35,840 bases of DNA, taken from the NCBI GenBank assembly GCA_016777565.1, contig JADHRF010000007.1:1-35840 (forward strand), written 5' to 3'. The position numbers and the translations under genes were made by a program. Below, one piece after another: positions 25,586-34,609 of this stretch; the first letter of the stretch is position 1, and each line of letters begins with the position of its first letter. The notes beneath the pieces are model-generated. The model ran no database searches. It saw nothing but the letters and a program-made list of their open reading frames with translations, and was not told the DNA's origin. The stretch comes from Pelagibacteraceae bacterium. Its GTDB lineage: Bacteria > Pseudomonadota > Alphaproteobacteria > Pelagibacterales > Pelagibacteraceae.

Positions 25586-26097
25586 TACACAACTATAACA
25601 CTTTCATTTAATCTTGTAATCTCATTCCTCAGTTTAAAACTAAGTTTTTTTATTAAAAATTCAATTTTTTTGTTAAATATAGGATGTACCCACTCAGGTG
25701 ATATTTCTTTTAATGGATAAAGAACAAAGTTTCTTAAATGGGCTCTTGGATGGGGTATAGTTAGTTTTTTTGAATTAATAATCTTTCTTCTATAATCGAT
25801 TATATCTATATCACAAGTACGCGGTTGATTTTTAAACTCTTTTGTTCTTTGAAGTTTTTTTTCAATAGAACTAAATACTTTGATTAATAATTCAGGTGAA
25901 AGCTGACTTTTAATTGCAACGCATATATTTAAAAATTTAGGATCTTTTTCATTTGGGTATGAGGGCGTTTCATAAACTTTGGATATCTTTAGAATCTTAA
26001 TTTTTCTATTTCTTATAAGTTCAATAGATTTTTTAATATTATAGAATCTATCTCCTTTTATCGAGTTTATATTTGAACCTATATTGATATAAATCAT
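25585..26097 (-). CDS. folK: 2-amino-4-hydroxy-6-hydroxymethyldihydropteridine pyrophosphokinase
   Basis: A 170-residue folate-pathway kinase (HPPK) transferring pyrophosphate from ATP to the pterin. IYINIGSNI at the N-terminus, SKVYETPSY, and the catalytic block [10 protein letters not shown] (about 111-120) followed by [21 protein letters not shown] are clear. It stands alone, with no folB or folP fused or adjacent. It occupies the place between smpB and the RSH gene where many alphaproteobacteria carry rpoZ. 1-bp and 4-bp overlaps join it to its neighbours. Confidence 0.95.
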   Translation of the reverse strand: MIYINIGSNINSIKGDRFYNIKKSIELIRNRKIKILKISKVYETPSYPNEKDPKFLNICVAIKSQLSPELLIKVFSSIEKKLQRTKEFKNQPRTCDIDIIDYRRKIINSKKLTIPHPRAHLRNFVLYPLKEISPEWVHPIFNKKIEFLIKKLSFKLRNEITRLNESVIVV

Positions 26098-26567
26098 TTT
26101 TTAGAATTATTAAAAATTCTTCTTTTTTCTCGATCCCAATCTCTTTTTTTTTTAACTTGTCTTTTATCGTAGTTTTTTTTACCTTTACCTATCGCAATTT
26201 GAATTTTAGCTTTGCCTTTCTTAAAGTATAATTTTGTAGGTATTAATGTTAAACCTTCCTGGTTAATTTTGCCAATAAGTTTGTTAATTTCTTTTTTTCT
26301 AAGTAATAATTTTCGATCTCCTTTTGGGTCATGATTATTGTAGCTCGATTGTTTATATAGTGGTATGTGGGAATTTACTAAAAATATTTCACCGTTTTTA
26401 TCTAGAGCATAAGAATCTGCAATACTGGCTTTCCCATCACGTAAAGATTTAACTTCAGATCCTTTTAAAGCGATACCTGCTTCAAGAGTGTCTAAAAAAA
26501 AATAATTAAAACTTGCTTTCCTGTTAAGACAAATAATTTTTTGTCCAGGAAATTCTTTTTGTTTCAT
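26094..26567 (-). CDS. smpB: tmRNA-binding protein SmpB
   Basis: A 157-residue partner of tmRNA in ribosome rescue. The OB-fold core reads [20 protein letters not shown] then [19 protein letters not shown], and the C-terminal tail [19 protein letters not shown] is the part that probes the mRNA channel. The tmRNA gene itself is not in this window. It overlaps dapA by 1 bp and folK by 4 bp. Confidence 0.97.
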   Translation of the reverse strand: MKQKEFPGQKIICLNRKASFNYFFLDTLEAGIALKGSEVKSLRDGKASIADSYALDKNGEIFLVNSHIPLYKQSSYNNHDPKGDRKLLLRKKEINKLIGKINQEGLTLIPTKLYFKKGKAKIQIAIGKGKKNYDKRQVKKKRDWDREKRRIFNNSKK

Positions 26568-27451
26568 TAAATTAATTTTGCTTGATGTAGCGCTTCTTTA
26601 ACTATTTTTTTTGTATTATCTGTGATTTTAACGAGTGGTAACCTTACATCTTCTGGTGAGAGGCCCAGTAAAGATGCAGCATACTTCACAGGAGAAGGAT
26701 TACTTTCAATAAAAAGTGATTTATTTAAAGGTGTTAAAATTTTATTAATTTCTTCGGCTCTGGATTGAAGATTGTGGTCATTTCTAGATAGAGATGCATT
26801 TTGCATTTCAGAACATAATTTAGTGGCCACATTAGCTGTAACACTTATGCATCCTCTTCCACCTCTCTTGTTAAACTCTATTGCATTACCATCTTCACCA
26901 GTAAGCATAATAAAATCTTTACCCATAACTTTGAGTTGTTCATCAGCTCGATCTAAATTACCTGTTGCGTCTTTTACACCCACAATATTTTTCAATTCAA
27001 AAAGTCTCGCCATGGTGCCTACTGTCATATCAATTACAGATCTTGAAGGAATATTGTAGATGATTATTGGAATTCCAACATTATCATTAATTTTTTTATA
27101 ATGTTGATAAAGTCCCTCTTGAGTAGGTTTGTTGTAATAGGGCGTAACTATCAATAAGCCGTCTGCGCCAGCTTTTTCTGCAAATTTAGAAAGTTCTACG
27201 GCTTCAGCTGTTGAGTTAGATCCAGTACCGGCAATTACGGGAATTTTATTTTTACATTCTTTAACGGATAAATTTATAATTTTTCGGTGTTCATTATGAG
27301 AAAGAGTGGGTGATTCACCTGTTGTACCCCCTGGTACTAGACCATGGGAACCATTTTTTAAATGATGATGAATAAGATTTATGTAATTTTCTTCATCTAG
27401 TTTGTCATCTTTAAAAGGTGTAATTAATGCAACAATTGATCCTTTAAACAT
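26567..27451 (-). CDS. dapA: 4-hydroxy-tetrahydrodipicolinate synthase
   Basis: A 294-residue TIM-barrel aldolase condensing pyruvate with aspartate semialdehyde, the first lysine/diaminopimelate step. It has [10 protein letters not shown] (T43-T44 region), YNIPSR (Y132, R137) and the Schiff-base K160 in VGVKDATG. It competes with hom for aspartate semialdehyde. First gene of the ten-gene run down to recO, with smpB next as in most alphaproteobacteria. It diverges from the transglycosylase over only 41 bp. Confidence 0.97.
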   Translation of the reverse strand: MFKGSIVALITPFKDDKLDEENYINLIHHHLKNGSHGLVPGGTTGESPTLSHNEHRKIINLSVKECKNKIPVIAGTGSNSTAEAVELSKFAEKAGADGLLIVTPYYNKPTQEGLYQHYKKINDNVGIPIIIYNIPSRSVIDMTVGTMARLFELKNIVGVKDATGNLDRADEQLKVMGKDFIMLTGEDGNAIEFNKRGGRGCISVTANVATKLCSEMQNASLSRNDHNLQSRAEEINKILTPLNKSLFIESNPSPVKYAASLLGLSPEDVRLPLVKITDNTKKIVKEALHQAKLI

Positions 27452-27492
27452 ATAATAAAATAATATAATTAATTTTTTATCTTATAAACTTT

Positions 27493-29916
27493 ATGCTTTA
27501 TCTAAAAAATAGTCTAGTAAATTTAACAATAATATTATTTTTCTCGTTTTTTTTAACTGTTTCAATAGCCGATGACGGTGCTTTTATTTTTCCAAAAAAA
27601 AAAATTATCATAATAAAACCTGTTATTAAAAATCAAATAGATGTTAAAAAAAATAATGTTTTCGAACTATCTGATTTGCCTCAAAAAAAACCGATTGAAA
27701 CAAAAATAATAAAACAAAAAAATTTAACAGAAAATAATAAAAATTCTAAATTAGTAGAAGATAGTAATATTAAAAAAAAGAGTTTTTCTGCTGAATTACC
27801 ATTGAAAAAACCTACAAAAAAAAAGGTTAAAAAAGACCAAACTATTAATGCTCCATATCTTGAGACAGAAACAAAAAAAAATATTCAAAAACTAAAAAAA
27901 AAACCTACTTTAAAAGAGGTCAAGCAAGAAGCAAAGCCTAAAAGTGTTTTTATATATCCGTCTAAGAAACCTTTAAATTATTCAAATGTTTCAACTAAAG
28001 TTGAGTCTAAATCTAAAATATTAAAAGAGAAAGATTATATTAAAGCTAAAAATATATTCAATCTCATAAAAAAAGGTAAATGGATAACGGCTTTAGAAAG
28101 AACAAAGAAAGTTAAGGACAAAGAATTTAAAAATTTAGTTACTTGGCTTTATCTTAAAGAACGCGGTAATCAAGCTACATTTAATGACTATAAAAATTTT
28201 ATAAAAGAAAATTCCGATTACCCTCGAATTGGAAGATTGAGATATATGGCAGAGCACAAAATTATATTGGATAATACTTCTCCGAGAACAATAATAAATT
28301 GGTTTAGTGAAAATGAACCACTAAGTGGAACAGGAAAAATTAAACTTGGGGAAGCATATTTAAAAGTTAATGAGAATGAACTAGGAACAAATTTAATTAA
28401 GTCTGGTTGGATTAACGCAGATCTATCGTCAAGAGACGTTAAGTATTATAGAAATAAATTTAAAAAAATCTTAACAACAAAAGAACATTTAAAAAGAGTT
28501 GATTACTTAGCTTGGAATAATAAATATTGGGATTTGAAAAGAATGTTAAGATACTTACCAAAAAAAGAAAAGCTATTATACAACGCAAGATTTATACTAA
28601 TGACAAATTCATATGGTGTAGACAAGGCAATTTCAGATGTTCCACAGGAACTTAAAAATGATTTAGGCCTTCAGTATAATAGACTTAAGTGGCGGGCTAG
28701 AAGAAATAGGCTTGAAAGTTCTCTTGAAATTTTACGTATGTTTCATGGTGAAGAAACTTTAATCTATCCACAACTTTGGTGGAAACTTAGGGAAAACATT
28801 ACAAGAGATTTAATTTACGCAAAAAAATACTCACTAGCTTACGAGGTATCTAGTAATCATCATTTAAAAGAAGGTCCTGAGTTTGCAGATGCTGAATGGA
28901 TTTCAGGCTGGTTAGCACTAAGTTTTTTAAATAACAATGAGTTAGCAATAAATCACTTTAAAAATTTTTATAGTAACGTTGGTTATCCGATAAGTTTAGC
29001 AAGAGGAGCTTTTTGGCTAGGGCTTGCTTATGAAAAATCTAACAATCAGGATAAAGCTAGAAAATTTTACAAGGAAAGTTCAAGATTCACTAACACATAT
29101 TACGGTCAACTGTCTTTTAATAAAATATATTCTGGTCAAGACTTTAAATTATCATCAGAATTTAAAGTAACTAATGGTTACGAAAAAGAATTTAATAGTA
29201 ATAAATTAATACGTCATATTAAACTTTTAAAAGAAATGGATAAAACAAAATTTAGTAAGGATATACTCAAACATTTGGCTTCATTAAATGTTGAAAGAGG
29301 TAGTGAAATATTAGCGGCTAAGTTATCTAGTGAGATTGGAAGATATGATTATGCTATCCAAATTGCAAAACAAGCATCATATGAAAAAAGATTTATAAAC
29401 ACTTATAACTATCCAATTATTTCAGTACCTGAAGAAATAAATGGAAAACAAATGCCATCTCAAGAACTTGTGCTTGCTATAATAAGACAGGAGAGTGAAT
29501 TTGATGCTAGAGCTAATAGTTATGTTGGTGCTCAAGGTCTAATGCAACTTATGCCTGCTACAGCGAGATTAGTAGCGAAAAAACTTAGAATAACTTACAA
29601 CAAAAGTTCACTTAAAACTGATCCTAGTTATAATATTAAATTAGGTACATATTACTTCAATTCTTTACTAGAAGATTATGATGGTGTGTTCCCTTTTGCA
29701 GTAGGTGCATATAACGCTGGGCCTAATAGAATTAAATCTTGGGTTAGGAGATATGGAGATCCAAATATAGATGAAATAAGCTTTATTGACTGGGTGGAGT
29801 TAATTAGATTTAAAGAAACAAGAAATTACGTCCAAAGAGTTATTGAAAATATCAACGTCTATAAATATATTTTAAATAAAGACTCAATAAAAATTGATGT
29901 ATTTTTTAGAAAGTAA
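27493..29916 (+). CDS. Periplasmic soluble lytic murein transglycosylase (Slt family)
   Basis: An 807-residue exported enzyme that cleaves peptidoglycan glycan strands. The signal peptide (1-26) probably ends after VSIA. Residues about 30-175 are an extended Lys-rich region with recurring P-x-KKP motifs (62-67, 102-107, 155-160). A long alpha-helical solenoid typical of Slt70 follows (about 180-620). The C-terminal SLT domain (about 650-790) has catalytic Glu667 in RQESEF, GLMQLMPATA and AVGAYNAGP. Slt next to dapA is a conserved alphaproteobacterial pairing. The lysine-rich leader makes it longer than the usual 650-700 residues. Confidence 0.94.
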   Translation: MLYLKNSLVNLTIILFFSFFLTVSIADDGAFIFPKKKIIIIKPVIKNQIDVKKNNVFELSDLPQKKPIETKIIKQKNLTENNKNSKLVEDSNIKKKSFSAELPLKKPTKKKVKKDQTINAPYLETETKKNIQKLKKKPTLKEVKQEAKPKSVFIYPSKKPLNYSNVSTKVESKSKILKEKDYIKAKNIFNLIKKGKWITALERTKKVKDKEFKNLVTWLYLKERGNQATFNDYKNFIKENSDYPRIGRLRYMAEHKIILDNTSPRTIINWFSENEPLSGTGKIKLGEAYLKVNENELGTNLIKSGWINADLSSRDVKYYRNKFKKILTTKEHLKRVDYLAWNNKYWDLKRMLRYLPKKEKLLYNARFILMTNSYGVDKAISDVPQELKNDLGLQYNRLKWRARRNRLESSLEILRMFHGEETLIYPQLWWKLRENITRDLIYAKKYSLAYEVSSNHHLKEGPEFADAEWISGWLALSFLNNNELAINHFKNFYSNVGYPISLARGAFWLGLAYEKSNNQDKARKFYKESSRFTNTYYGQLSFNKIYSGQDFKLSSEFKVTNGYEKEFNSNKLIRHIKLLKEMDKTKFSKDILKHLASLNVERGSEILAAKLSSEIGRYDYAIQIAKQASYEKRFINTYNYPIISVPEEINGKQMPSQELVLAIIRQESEFDARANSYVGAQGLMQLMPATARLVAKKLRITYNKSSLKTDPSYNIKLGTYYFNSLLEDYDGVFPFAVGAYNAGPNRIKSWVRRYGDPNIDEISFIDWVELIRFKETRNYVQRVIENINVYKYILNKDSIKIDVFFRK

Positions 29917-29917
29917 G

Positions 29918-30010
29918 TGGCGGAAGAGATGGGATTCGAACCCATGGTAGAAATTGCTTCCTACGCCAAGTTAGCAACCTGGTGGTTTAAACCAACTCAC
30001 CCACTCTTCC
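29918..30010 (-). tRNA. tRNA-Ser (anticodon GCU)
   Basis: A class II tRNA on the minus strand. The acceptor stem GGAAGAG/CTCTTCC is perfect, with discriminator G and an encoded CCA (29918-29920). The anticodon loop TTGCTAA (29971-29977) gives GCU, decoding AGC/AGU. The long variable arm and T loop GGTTCGAATCC are as expected for serine. Its 3' end is one base past the stop codon of the converging transglycosylase gene. Confidence 0.96.
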
Positions 30011-30072
30011 ATTTCTAACAATTAAATAAACTATAATCTATTAATAATTTTTTTAAAGTAATTGTTTGAATT

Positions 30073-30762
30073 TTATTTAAATCTATTAAGTAGAATTACT
30101 AGAACAACAGAAAAAAAATCATAAAATCTTATTTTCTTACCATCTGATATACTTCTACCATTGTAGTTAATAGGTACCTCATAAAACTTTGAACCTTTTT
30201 TAATTACACTGCAAATAATCTCAGCATGTTGTCCAAAACCCATAATCTTTAAGTTTTTGGCGCTTAATAAGTCTTTTTTAAAGGCGAAATAACAAGCATA
30301 AATATCTGTAAAAGTCGTGTTGTATAAAATATTAAAAAAAGTAGTTATAAAAAAATTTCCAATTTTGTTTAGAATATTGTGAGATCGAGTATATTTATCA
30401 TAATTAAATCTTGAGCCAATCACGGCATCAGCATTAAAATTTAAAAATACTTCTTCAAATTTAAGTAGGTCTTGTGGATCGTACTCTAAATCTGAGTCAT
30501 GAAAAACTATATGAGAACCAGTTGAATTTTCAATACCTATTTTAACAGCAGATCCTTTTCCTTCATTCTTCACCTTTGTTATCATTTTTGTATATAAATT
30601 CTTGTTTGCTAATAGGAGCTCGTTCGTTTTATCTTTTGATCCATCATCAACTACAATTATTTCTTTTTCAAATTCTTTAAATTCTAATTTATTTAATTTT
30701 GTAAGTGAAGTAAGTATTGTTTTTTCTTCGTTATAAACAGGAACTATAATTGAAATTATCAT
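30073..30762 (-). CDS. Family 2 glycosyltransferase (DPM1-like)
   Basis: A 229-residue GT-A enzyme. SIIVPVYNEEKTI at the N-terminus, VVDDGSKDKT (about 37-47) and the nucleotide-metal site HDSDLEYDP (about 92-100) are clear. The C-terminal EVPINYNGRSISDGKKIRFYDF matches the polyprenyl-phosphate mannose/glucose transferase subgroup. No C-terminal membrane anchor is obvious beyond a short hydrophobic end (VVLVILLNRF). The donor sugar and acceptor cannot be read from sequence; a role in loading sugar onto a polyprenyl carrier for cell-surface glycans is inferred. It is a single gene, with no other glycan genes beside it. Confidence 0.88.
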   Translation of the reverse strand: MIISIIVPVYNEEKTILTSLTKLNKLEFKEFEKEIIVVDDGSKDKTNELLLANKNLYTKMITKVKNEGKGSAVKIGIENSTGSHIVFHDSDLEYDPQDLLKFEEVFLNFNADAVIGSRFNYDKYTRSHNILNKIGNFFITTFFNILYNTTFTDIYACYFAFKKDLLSAKNLKIMGFGQHAEIICSVIKKGSKFYEVPINYNGRSISDGKKIRFYDFFSVVLVILLNRFK

Positions 30763-30828
30763 TAATTTATCTATTTTTAGATTAAATTAAATATATAATA
30801 AATCCTTTAATTAAAAAATATAAAAATT

Positions 30829-31701
30829 TTGAAAAAATCAATTACACAAGGCTTAACTTTAACTGTTGGAGCATCATTATGGTGGGGAATAATTGGGGTT
30901 ATCTATTTTAAATTTGTTTCTTTTGCTAATCCAGTCGAACTAACAATTCATAGAACTTTATGGACAGCACTATTACTTATAATATCAACATTCTTTCTCT
31001 CAAAATGGAATATTTTTTTTAAATTAATTAAAAATATTAGAATAATTATTCTTTTATTCATTTCTGGATTTCTAATATTGATCAATTGGTTTACTTGGCT
31101 GTATGCAATCTCGATTGATAGGCTGATTGATGCAAGCTTTGGTTATTACATATTTCCAATTTTTAGTGTTTTTTTTGGGATTGTTTTTTTAAAAGAAACT
31201 TGCAATAGAAATAAAATTATTTCTGTATGCCTGGTGTTTATTTCAATCTTATATTTGCTCTTTCAACATAATGTAATCCCCTGGATTGGTCTTACTGTTG
31301 CAATAACTTTTAGTGCCTATGGGCTAATTAGAAAAAAAATTAATGTGGATACAGACATTGGTTTACTAATAGAAACCTTGCTACTTTCTCCTTTCGCAGT
31401 AATAGCATTTTTGTACCTGATAAAATTAAATCTAAATATTTTTTCTTTTGACGAACTAGAACTTTCCTTTTATCTCTTGCTTGCAGGACCCATAACTTTG
31501 ATACCTCTTTATTTGTATACAAAAGGTTTTCATCTTGTTGGAATTGGACCAGCTAGTATGATTTTCTTTGCTACACCCACATCTCAATTTTTATTAGGTA
31601 CACTTATTTATGGTGAGAACCTTGATACTGATAAATTAATAAGCTTTATTTTTGTTTGGCTCGCAGTCTTTATTTACCTCAACGAATTAAGAAAAGAATA
31701 A
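30829..31701 (+). CDS. rarD: RarD-type EamA/DMT transporter
   Basis: A 290-residue inner-membrane protein with about ten hydrophobic segments, of the drug/metabolite transporter superfamily. The N-terminus (TQGLTLTVGASLWWGIIGVIYFK) and the ELTIHRTLW and NWFTWLYAI motifs identify the RarD subfamily. Substrate is not established for the family. The start codon is TTG at 30829: no in-frame ATG lies between it and the upstream stop, and the next conserved residues follow immediately. It converges on the symporter gene with 5 bp between stop codons. Confidence 0.9.
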   Translation: MKKSITQGLTLTVGASLWWGIIGVIYFKFVSFANPVELTIHRTLWTALLLIISTFFLSKWNIFFKLIKNIRIIILLFISGFLILINWFTWLYAISIDRLIDASFGYYIFPIFSVFFGIVFLKETCNRNKIISVCLVFISILYLLFQHNVIPWIGLTVAITFSAYGLIRKKINVDTDIGLLIETLLLSPFAVIAFLYLIKLNLNIFSFDELELSFYLLLAGPITLIPLYLYTKGFHLVGIGPASMIFFATPTSQFLLGTLIYGENLDTDKLISFIFVWLAVFIYLNELRKE

Positions 31702-31706
31702 AATTA

Positions 31707-33206
31707 TTATTTAAATTTGTTTACTTCTTTATTTATTTTTCTAAAATCAAAAATCTTTTCTTTCTTATTAAAGAAAAAAATAACAATCATTGGTACAAAT
31801 GTTGCTAGAGCAAAAGACCAGAAAAGAAGTGCTGTAGATATCCAGCCTGGAAAATAATTTGTAGGTAGAATATTTCCAATTAATATACTTTTTTCAAAAG
31901 TTTGATTTGGAAATAAAGCTAAACCTGATATTAAACCAGTTGTTACAGAATAAAGACCTAATTTTTTTGAAATATTTTTGTTAAACATTCCGTAGAAAAT
32001 CGTAAATGCAGCCGCGCAACACAGTAAGTCAGCAAATAAAAACATAAAAAGTACACTGAAGCCTTTTGATGCAATGGCAAATACTATTGTAGATAAAATT
32101 ATAACCAAAAAGTAAGAAAACTTCCTTAAAGTCCTTGGTGTTAGTTTAAAGAATTTACCTCCATTAATTATAAAAAGACTCGATATAGCATTTATCAAAG
32201 TGTCCATGCTGCTTACAACAAGTGAAATCGCAAGAACTAATACTGATATTGTCAATATAGAATTAGACCCTGTCATAGGATTTAAGATTAAGGAAAAGAA
32301 AATAGTGCTAGGATCCTTAGCATTCCCAGTTATTACCGCAAGTATTCCAAAAAAGCCTAAAATAAAAAGGAAGGGTAATACTATAAAAAAAGCAGAGGTA
32401 AAACCTACAACTAGGTCTTTATTGCTTTTTGCGGAATAAACTCTTTGCCAAATACCTTGATCAAATAAGTTTGTAGCAAACACAGCAATAAAAAAAGTTA
32501 AACCAGCAGTATAACCATAAAAATATTTTCCACTAACTAATGTTCCTGCTTTTTCTTTGATCAACTCAATTGAAAAAGAGTTAGTTTCTATGTTGAAAAT
32601 TTGATTTATAATTATAATTAAAAAAAATAAAATTATAACAAACTGAAATTTATCTGTAAAAATTGAAGCTCTTAAGCCACCATAAAGTGTATAACTAAGT
32701 GTTGTAATTATTATTAGTAAAGATGTTTGCCATAGAGGAAAACCTGAAATTAAATTAGTAATTTTTGCAATCGCAGTTACTTCGGCGCATAAATACACAA
32801 ACATATAAAAGATACTCAGAGCAAGAACTAACTTGAACATTGCTTCCCCAAATCTTATTAAAACAAATTGTGTTAAGCTATTGCCATCAGGCATTATTTT
32901 TCTCATTCTTTTACCAATTATAATAAATGCAAGGAATGGAACAGCTTGACCAAACGCATAACCTATTACGGCACCTAATCCGCCCCAGGTTGCTGCCTCT
33001 GATGGACCTATTAGGATCCAGACTCCAAAACATGAAGCTGTTAGAGAAGCTGTTAATGATTTTCTGCCGATAGATCTATCTGCTGCTAAATATGAAGAAA
33101 TTGATATTTTTCCTTTTGAGAAAAAAAAACCTATAGCTGCAAAAATAGTGGTGGTTAATAGTAATGTTGTTATTGTTGCTGTTTGACTTAAATAAAACGT
33201 GCTCAT
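31707..33206 (-). CDS. thiV: Sodium:solute symporter under TPP control, probable HMP transporter ThiV
   Basis: A 499-residue polytopic transporter of the SSS family with about 13 membrane segments. It begins with an N-terminal helix, then AADRSIGRKSLTAS and TASCFGVWILIGPSEAATWGGLGA, the SSS helix-1/2 region. A TPP riboswitch sits directly in front of it. SSS transporters with this regulation in SAR11 have been named ThiV and linked to uptake of the thiamine pyrimidine precursor HMP (recalled from the literature). I infer the same here. Thiamine itself is the main alternative substrate. The ATG is fixed by the riboswitch-borne Shine-Dalgarno GGGAG 5 nt upstream. Confidence 0.88.
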   Translation of the reverse strand: MSTFYLSQTATITTLLLTTTIFAAIGFFFSKGKISISSYLAADRSIGRKSLTASLTASCFGVWILIGPSEAATWGGLGAVIGYAFGQAVPFLAFIIIGKRMRKIMPDGNSLTQFVLIRFGEAMFKLVLALSIFYMFVYLCAEVTAIAKITNLISGFPLWQTSLLIIITTLSYTLYGGLRASIFTDKFQFVIILFFLIIIINQIFNIETNSFSIELIKEKAGTLVSGKYFYGYTAGLTFFIAVFATNLFDQGIWQRVYSAKSNKDLVVGFTSAFFIVLPFLFILGFFGILAVITGNAKDPSTIFFSLILNPMTGSNSILTISVLVLAISLVVSSMDTLINAISSLFIINGGKFFKLTPRTLRKFSYFLVIILSTIVFAIASKGFSVLFMFLFADLLCCAAAFTIFYGMFNKNISKKLGLYSVTTGLISGLALFPNQTFEKSILIGNILPTNYFPGWISTALLFWSFALATFVPMIVIFFFNKKEKIFDFRKINKEVNKFK

Positions 33207-33208
33207 TT

Positions 33209-33277
33209 AATCTCCCTTCGTTGTAATTACACAACAGGTTCATTGGGTATATTCTCAGCTGTTAAGCACCCCAGAAT
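33209..33277 (-). promoter_or_regulatory. TPP riboswitch (THI element)
   Basis: On the minus strand the conserved TPP aptamer blocks appear in order: GGGGTGC (33266-33272), GCTGAGA pyrimidine-sensing turn, ACCC, TGAACCTG, a short GTTGT/ACAAC stem, TAAT, and CGAAGGGAGA (about 33211-33220). P3 is minimal (GCT-TAAC-AGC). The 3' P1 strand GGGAG lies 5 nt before the symporter ATG, so ligand binding should directly hide the ribosome-binding site; no separate expression platform or terminator fits. Confidence 0.93.
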
Positions 33278-33289
33278 CTGATTAACTCT

Positions 33290-33317
33290 TTTATAATTTA
33301 TTATTTATTAAAGTCAA
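33290..33317 (-). promoter_or_regulatory. Promoter of the TPP-riboswitch / symporter unit
   Basis: Minus-strand TTGACT (33312-33317), 16-bp AT-only spacer, TATAAA (33290-33295). The predicted start (about 33283) falls just ahead of the aptamer, and the -35 begins 3 bp after the umuC stop. It gives the symporter transcription independent of umuDC. Confidence 0.6.
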
Positions 33318-33319
33318 TT

Positions 33320-34609
33320 TTAAATTTTTAGCATAGGCAGATTGTTAAATGAAGCCGTGTCAATTTTTGAAAAATGTTCTCTTCTCATTTTCCAACTATT
33401 GTTCGTTCCTGCTTGAGCTATGCTAATAGAATTTCTACCATATTTTATATTTGTTTGATCTATCGCCTTCATGAGTACTTTTGATTTTGTTTCTAATAGA
33501 GGTGCTAATAAGTTAAACTCTTCTTTTTTAGCCTCTGTTAATTGACTCAGTATTATTCCAGATTTTTGATAAAAATAACCATATTTATATATTGTTTTAA
33601 GCGCTTCTGTGGCTGCGTTTATTAACTCAATACTATTGTTGGTGGCTATAGGTAAATCAATAGTTTTAGAATTAGAATAATATTCTTTGTGTCTATCAAA
33701 AGGGCTAGTTCTAATAAAAACCGTTATTGATTTAGTTACCTGGTCGTCTCCTCTAATTTTTTCTGCTGCAGAAAGGCAGTGTGTTGTTATAGATTCTTTT
33801 AACTTATCTAAACTCTCAATTTTTTTTCCAAATGATCTCGATACACAACAACTTTTTCTTTTAGTTTCTAATGTTTCTAAATTTACACAAGATATACCTC
33901 GTAATTCCATAACTGTTTTCGCACCCAAAACATTTGTACTTTTTTTAACCCAAGTGTTAGAAATATTCTTTAATTTATAAGCGGTATCAACATTATTTTT
34001 TATATACAGTTTTGAGAGTTGTTTTCCTACACCCCATACATTAGAAATGTGAAATTTTTTTAATTCTTCATCTGTATCTTTATCGTTATCTAAAACTTTT
34101 ACACCTGCTTTGTTTTTCTTGGCTATATAATTTGCCACTTTACTTAATGTCTTAGTGTTTGCTATTCCAATACTAGTTGGAATGCTTGTCCACTTTAAAA
34201 TTCTTTCTCTTATTTCTTTTCCATATTCTTCAAGTCTTTGATCCTCAATAAAAGACAAACTTAAAAAAGCTTCATCAATTGAATACACTTCCATTTTATC
34301 AGAAAATTCTTTTAGTATTTTCATAACTCTTCTAGAAATATCTCCATACAAAGCATAATTTGAAGAAAAAATATAAACTTTATTTTTCTTAACTAAATTT
34401 TTAACTTTAAAATAAGGCTCACCCATTTTAATGCCGATTTGTTTTGCTTCGGTTGATCTTGAAATTACACACCCATCATTATTTGAAAGTACGACAACTG
34501 GTTTATTTATTATTTTAGGATTAAATAATCTTTCACAAGAAACGTAAAAAGAATTACAATCAATTAAAGCAATAGTATTTTTTTTTCTACTGTAGTTTGT
34601 GTATGACAT
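33320..34609 (-). CDS. umuC: Y-family DNA polymerase V catalytic subunit UmuC
   Basis: A 429-residue translesion polymerase. IALIDCNSFYVSCERLFNP at the N-terminus, SNNDGCVISRS and VYSIDEAFLSL (the catalytic Asp-Glu pair, about 112-113) are intact; HhH and little-finger regions follow, with a UmuC-type C-terminus. The frame is open from a TTG at 34618, but the ATG at 34609 has a GGGGGG sequence 9 nt upstream and gives the expected N-terminus, so I use it. It overlaps the umuD end by 23 bp, so the two are co-expressed from the LexA-controlled promoter. Confidence 0.95.
   Translation of the reverse strand: MSYTNYSRKKNTIALIDCNSFYVSCERLFNPKIINKPVVVLSNNDGCVISRSTEAKQIGIKMGEPYFKVKNLVKKNKVYIFSSNYALYGDISRRVMKILKEFSDKMEVYSIDEAFLSLSFIEDQRLEEYGKEIRERILKWTSIPTSIGIANTKTLSKVANYIAKKNKAGVKVLDNDKDTDEELKKFHISNVWGVGKQLSKLYIKNNVDTAYKLKNISNTWVKKSTNVLGAKTVMELRGISCVNLETLETKRKSCCVSRSFGKKIESLDKLKESITTHCLSAAEKIRGDDQVTKSITVFIRTSPFDRHKEYYSNSKTIDLPIATNNSIELINAATEALKTIYKYGYFYQKSGIILSQLTEAKKEEFNLLAPLLETKSKVLMKAIDQTNIKYGRNSISIAQAGTNNSWKMRREHFSKIDTASFNNLPMLKI

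Noticed and set aside
30011-30072. Possible small RNA or terminator between tRNA-Ser and the glycosyltransferase
   Set aside because: Only AT-rich sequence without a stable hairpin or recognisable motif.
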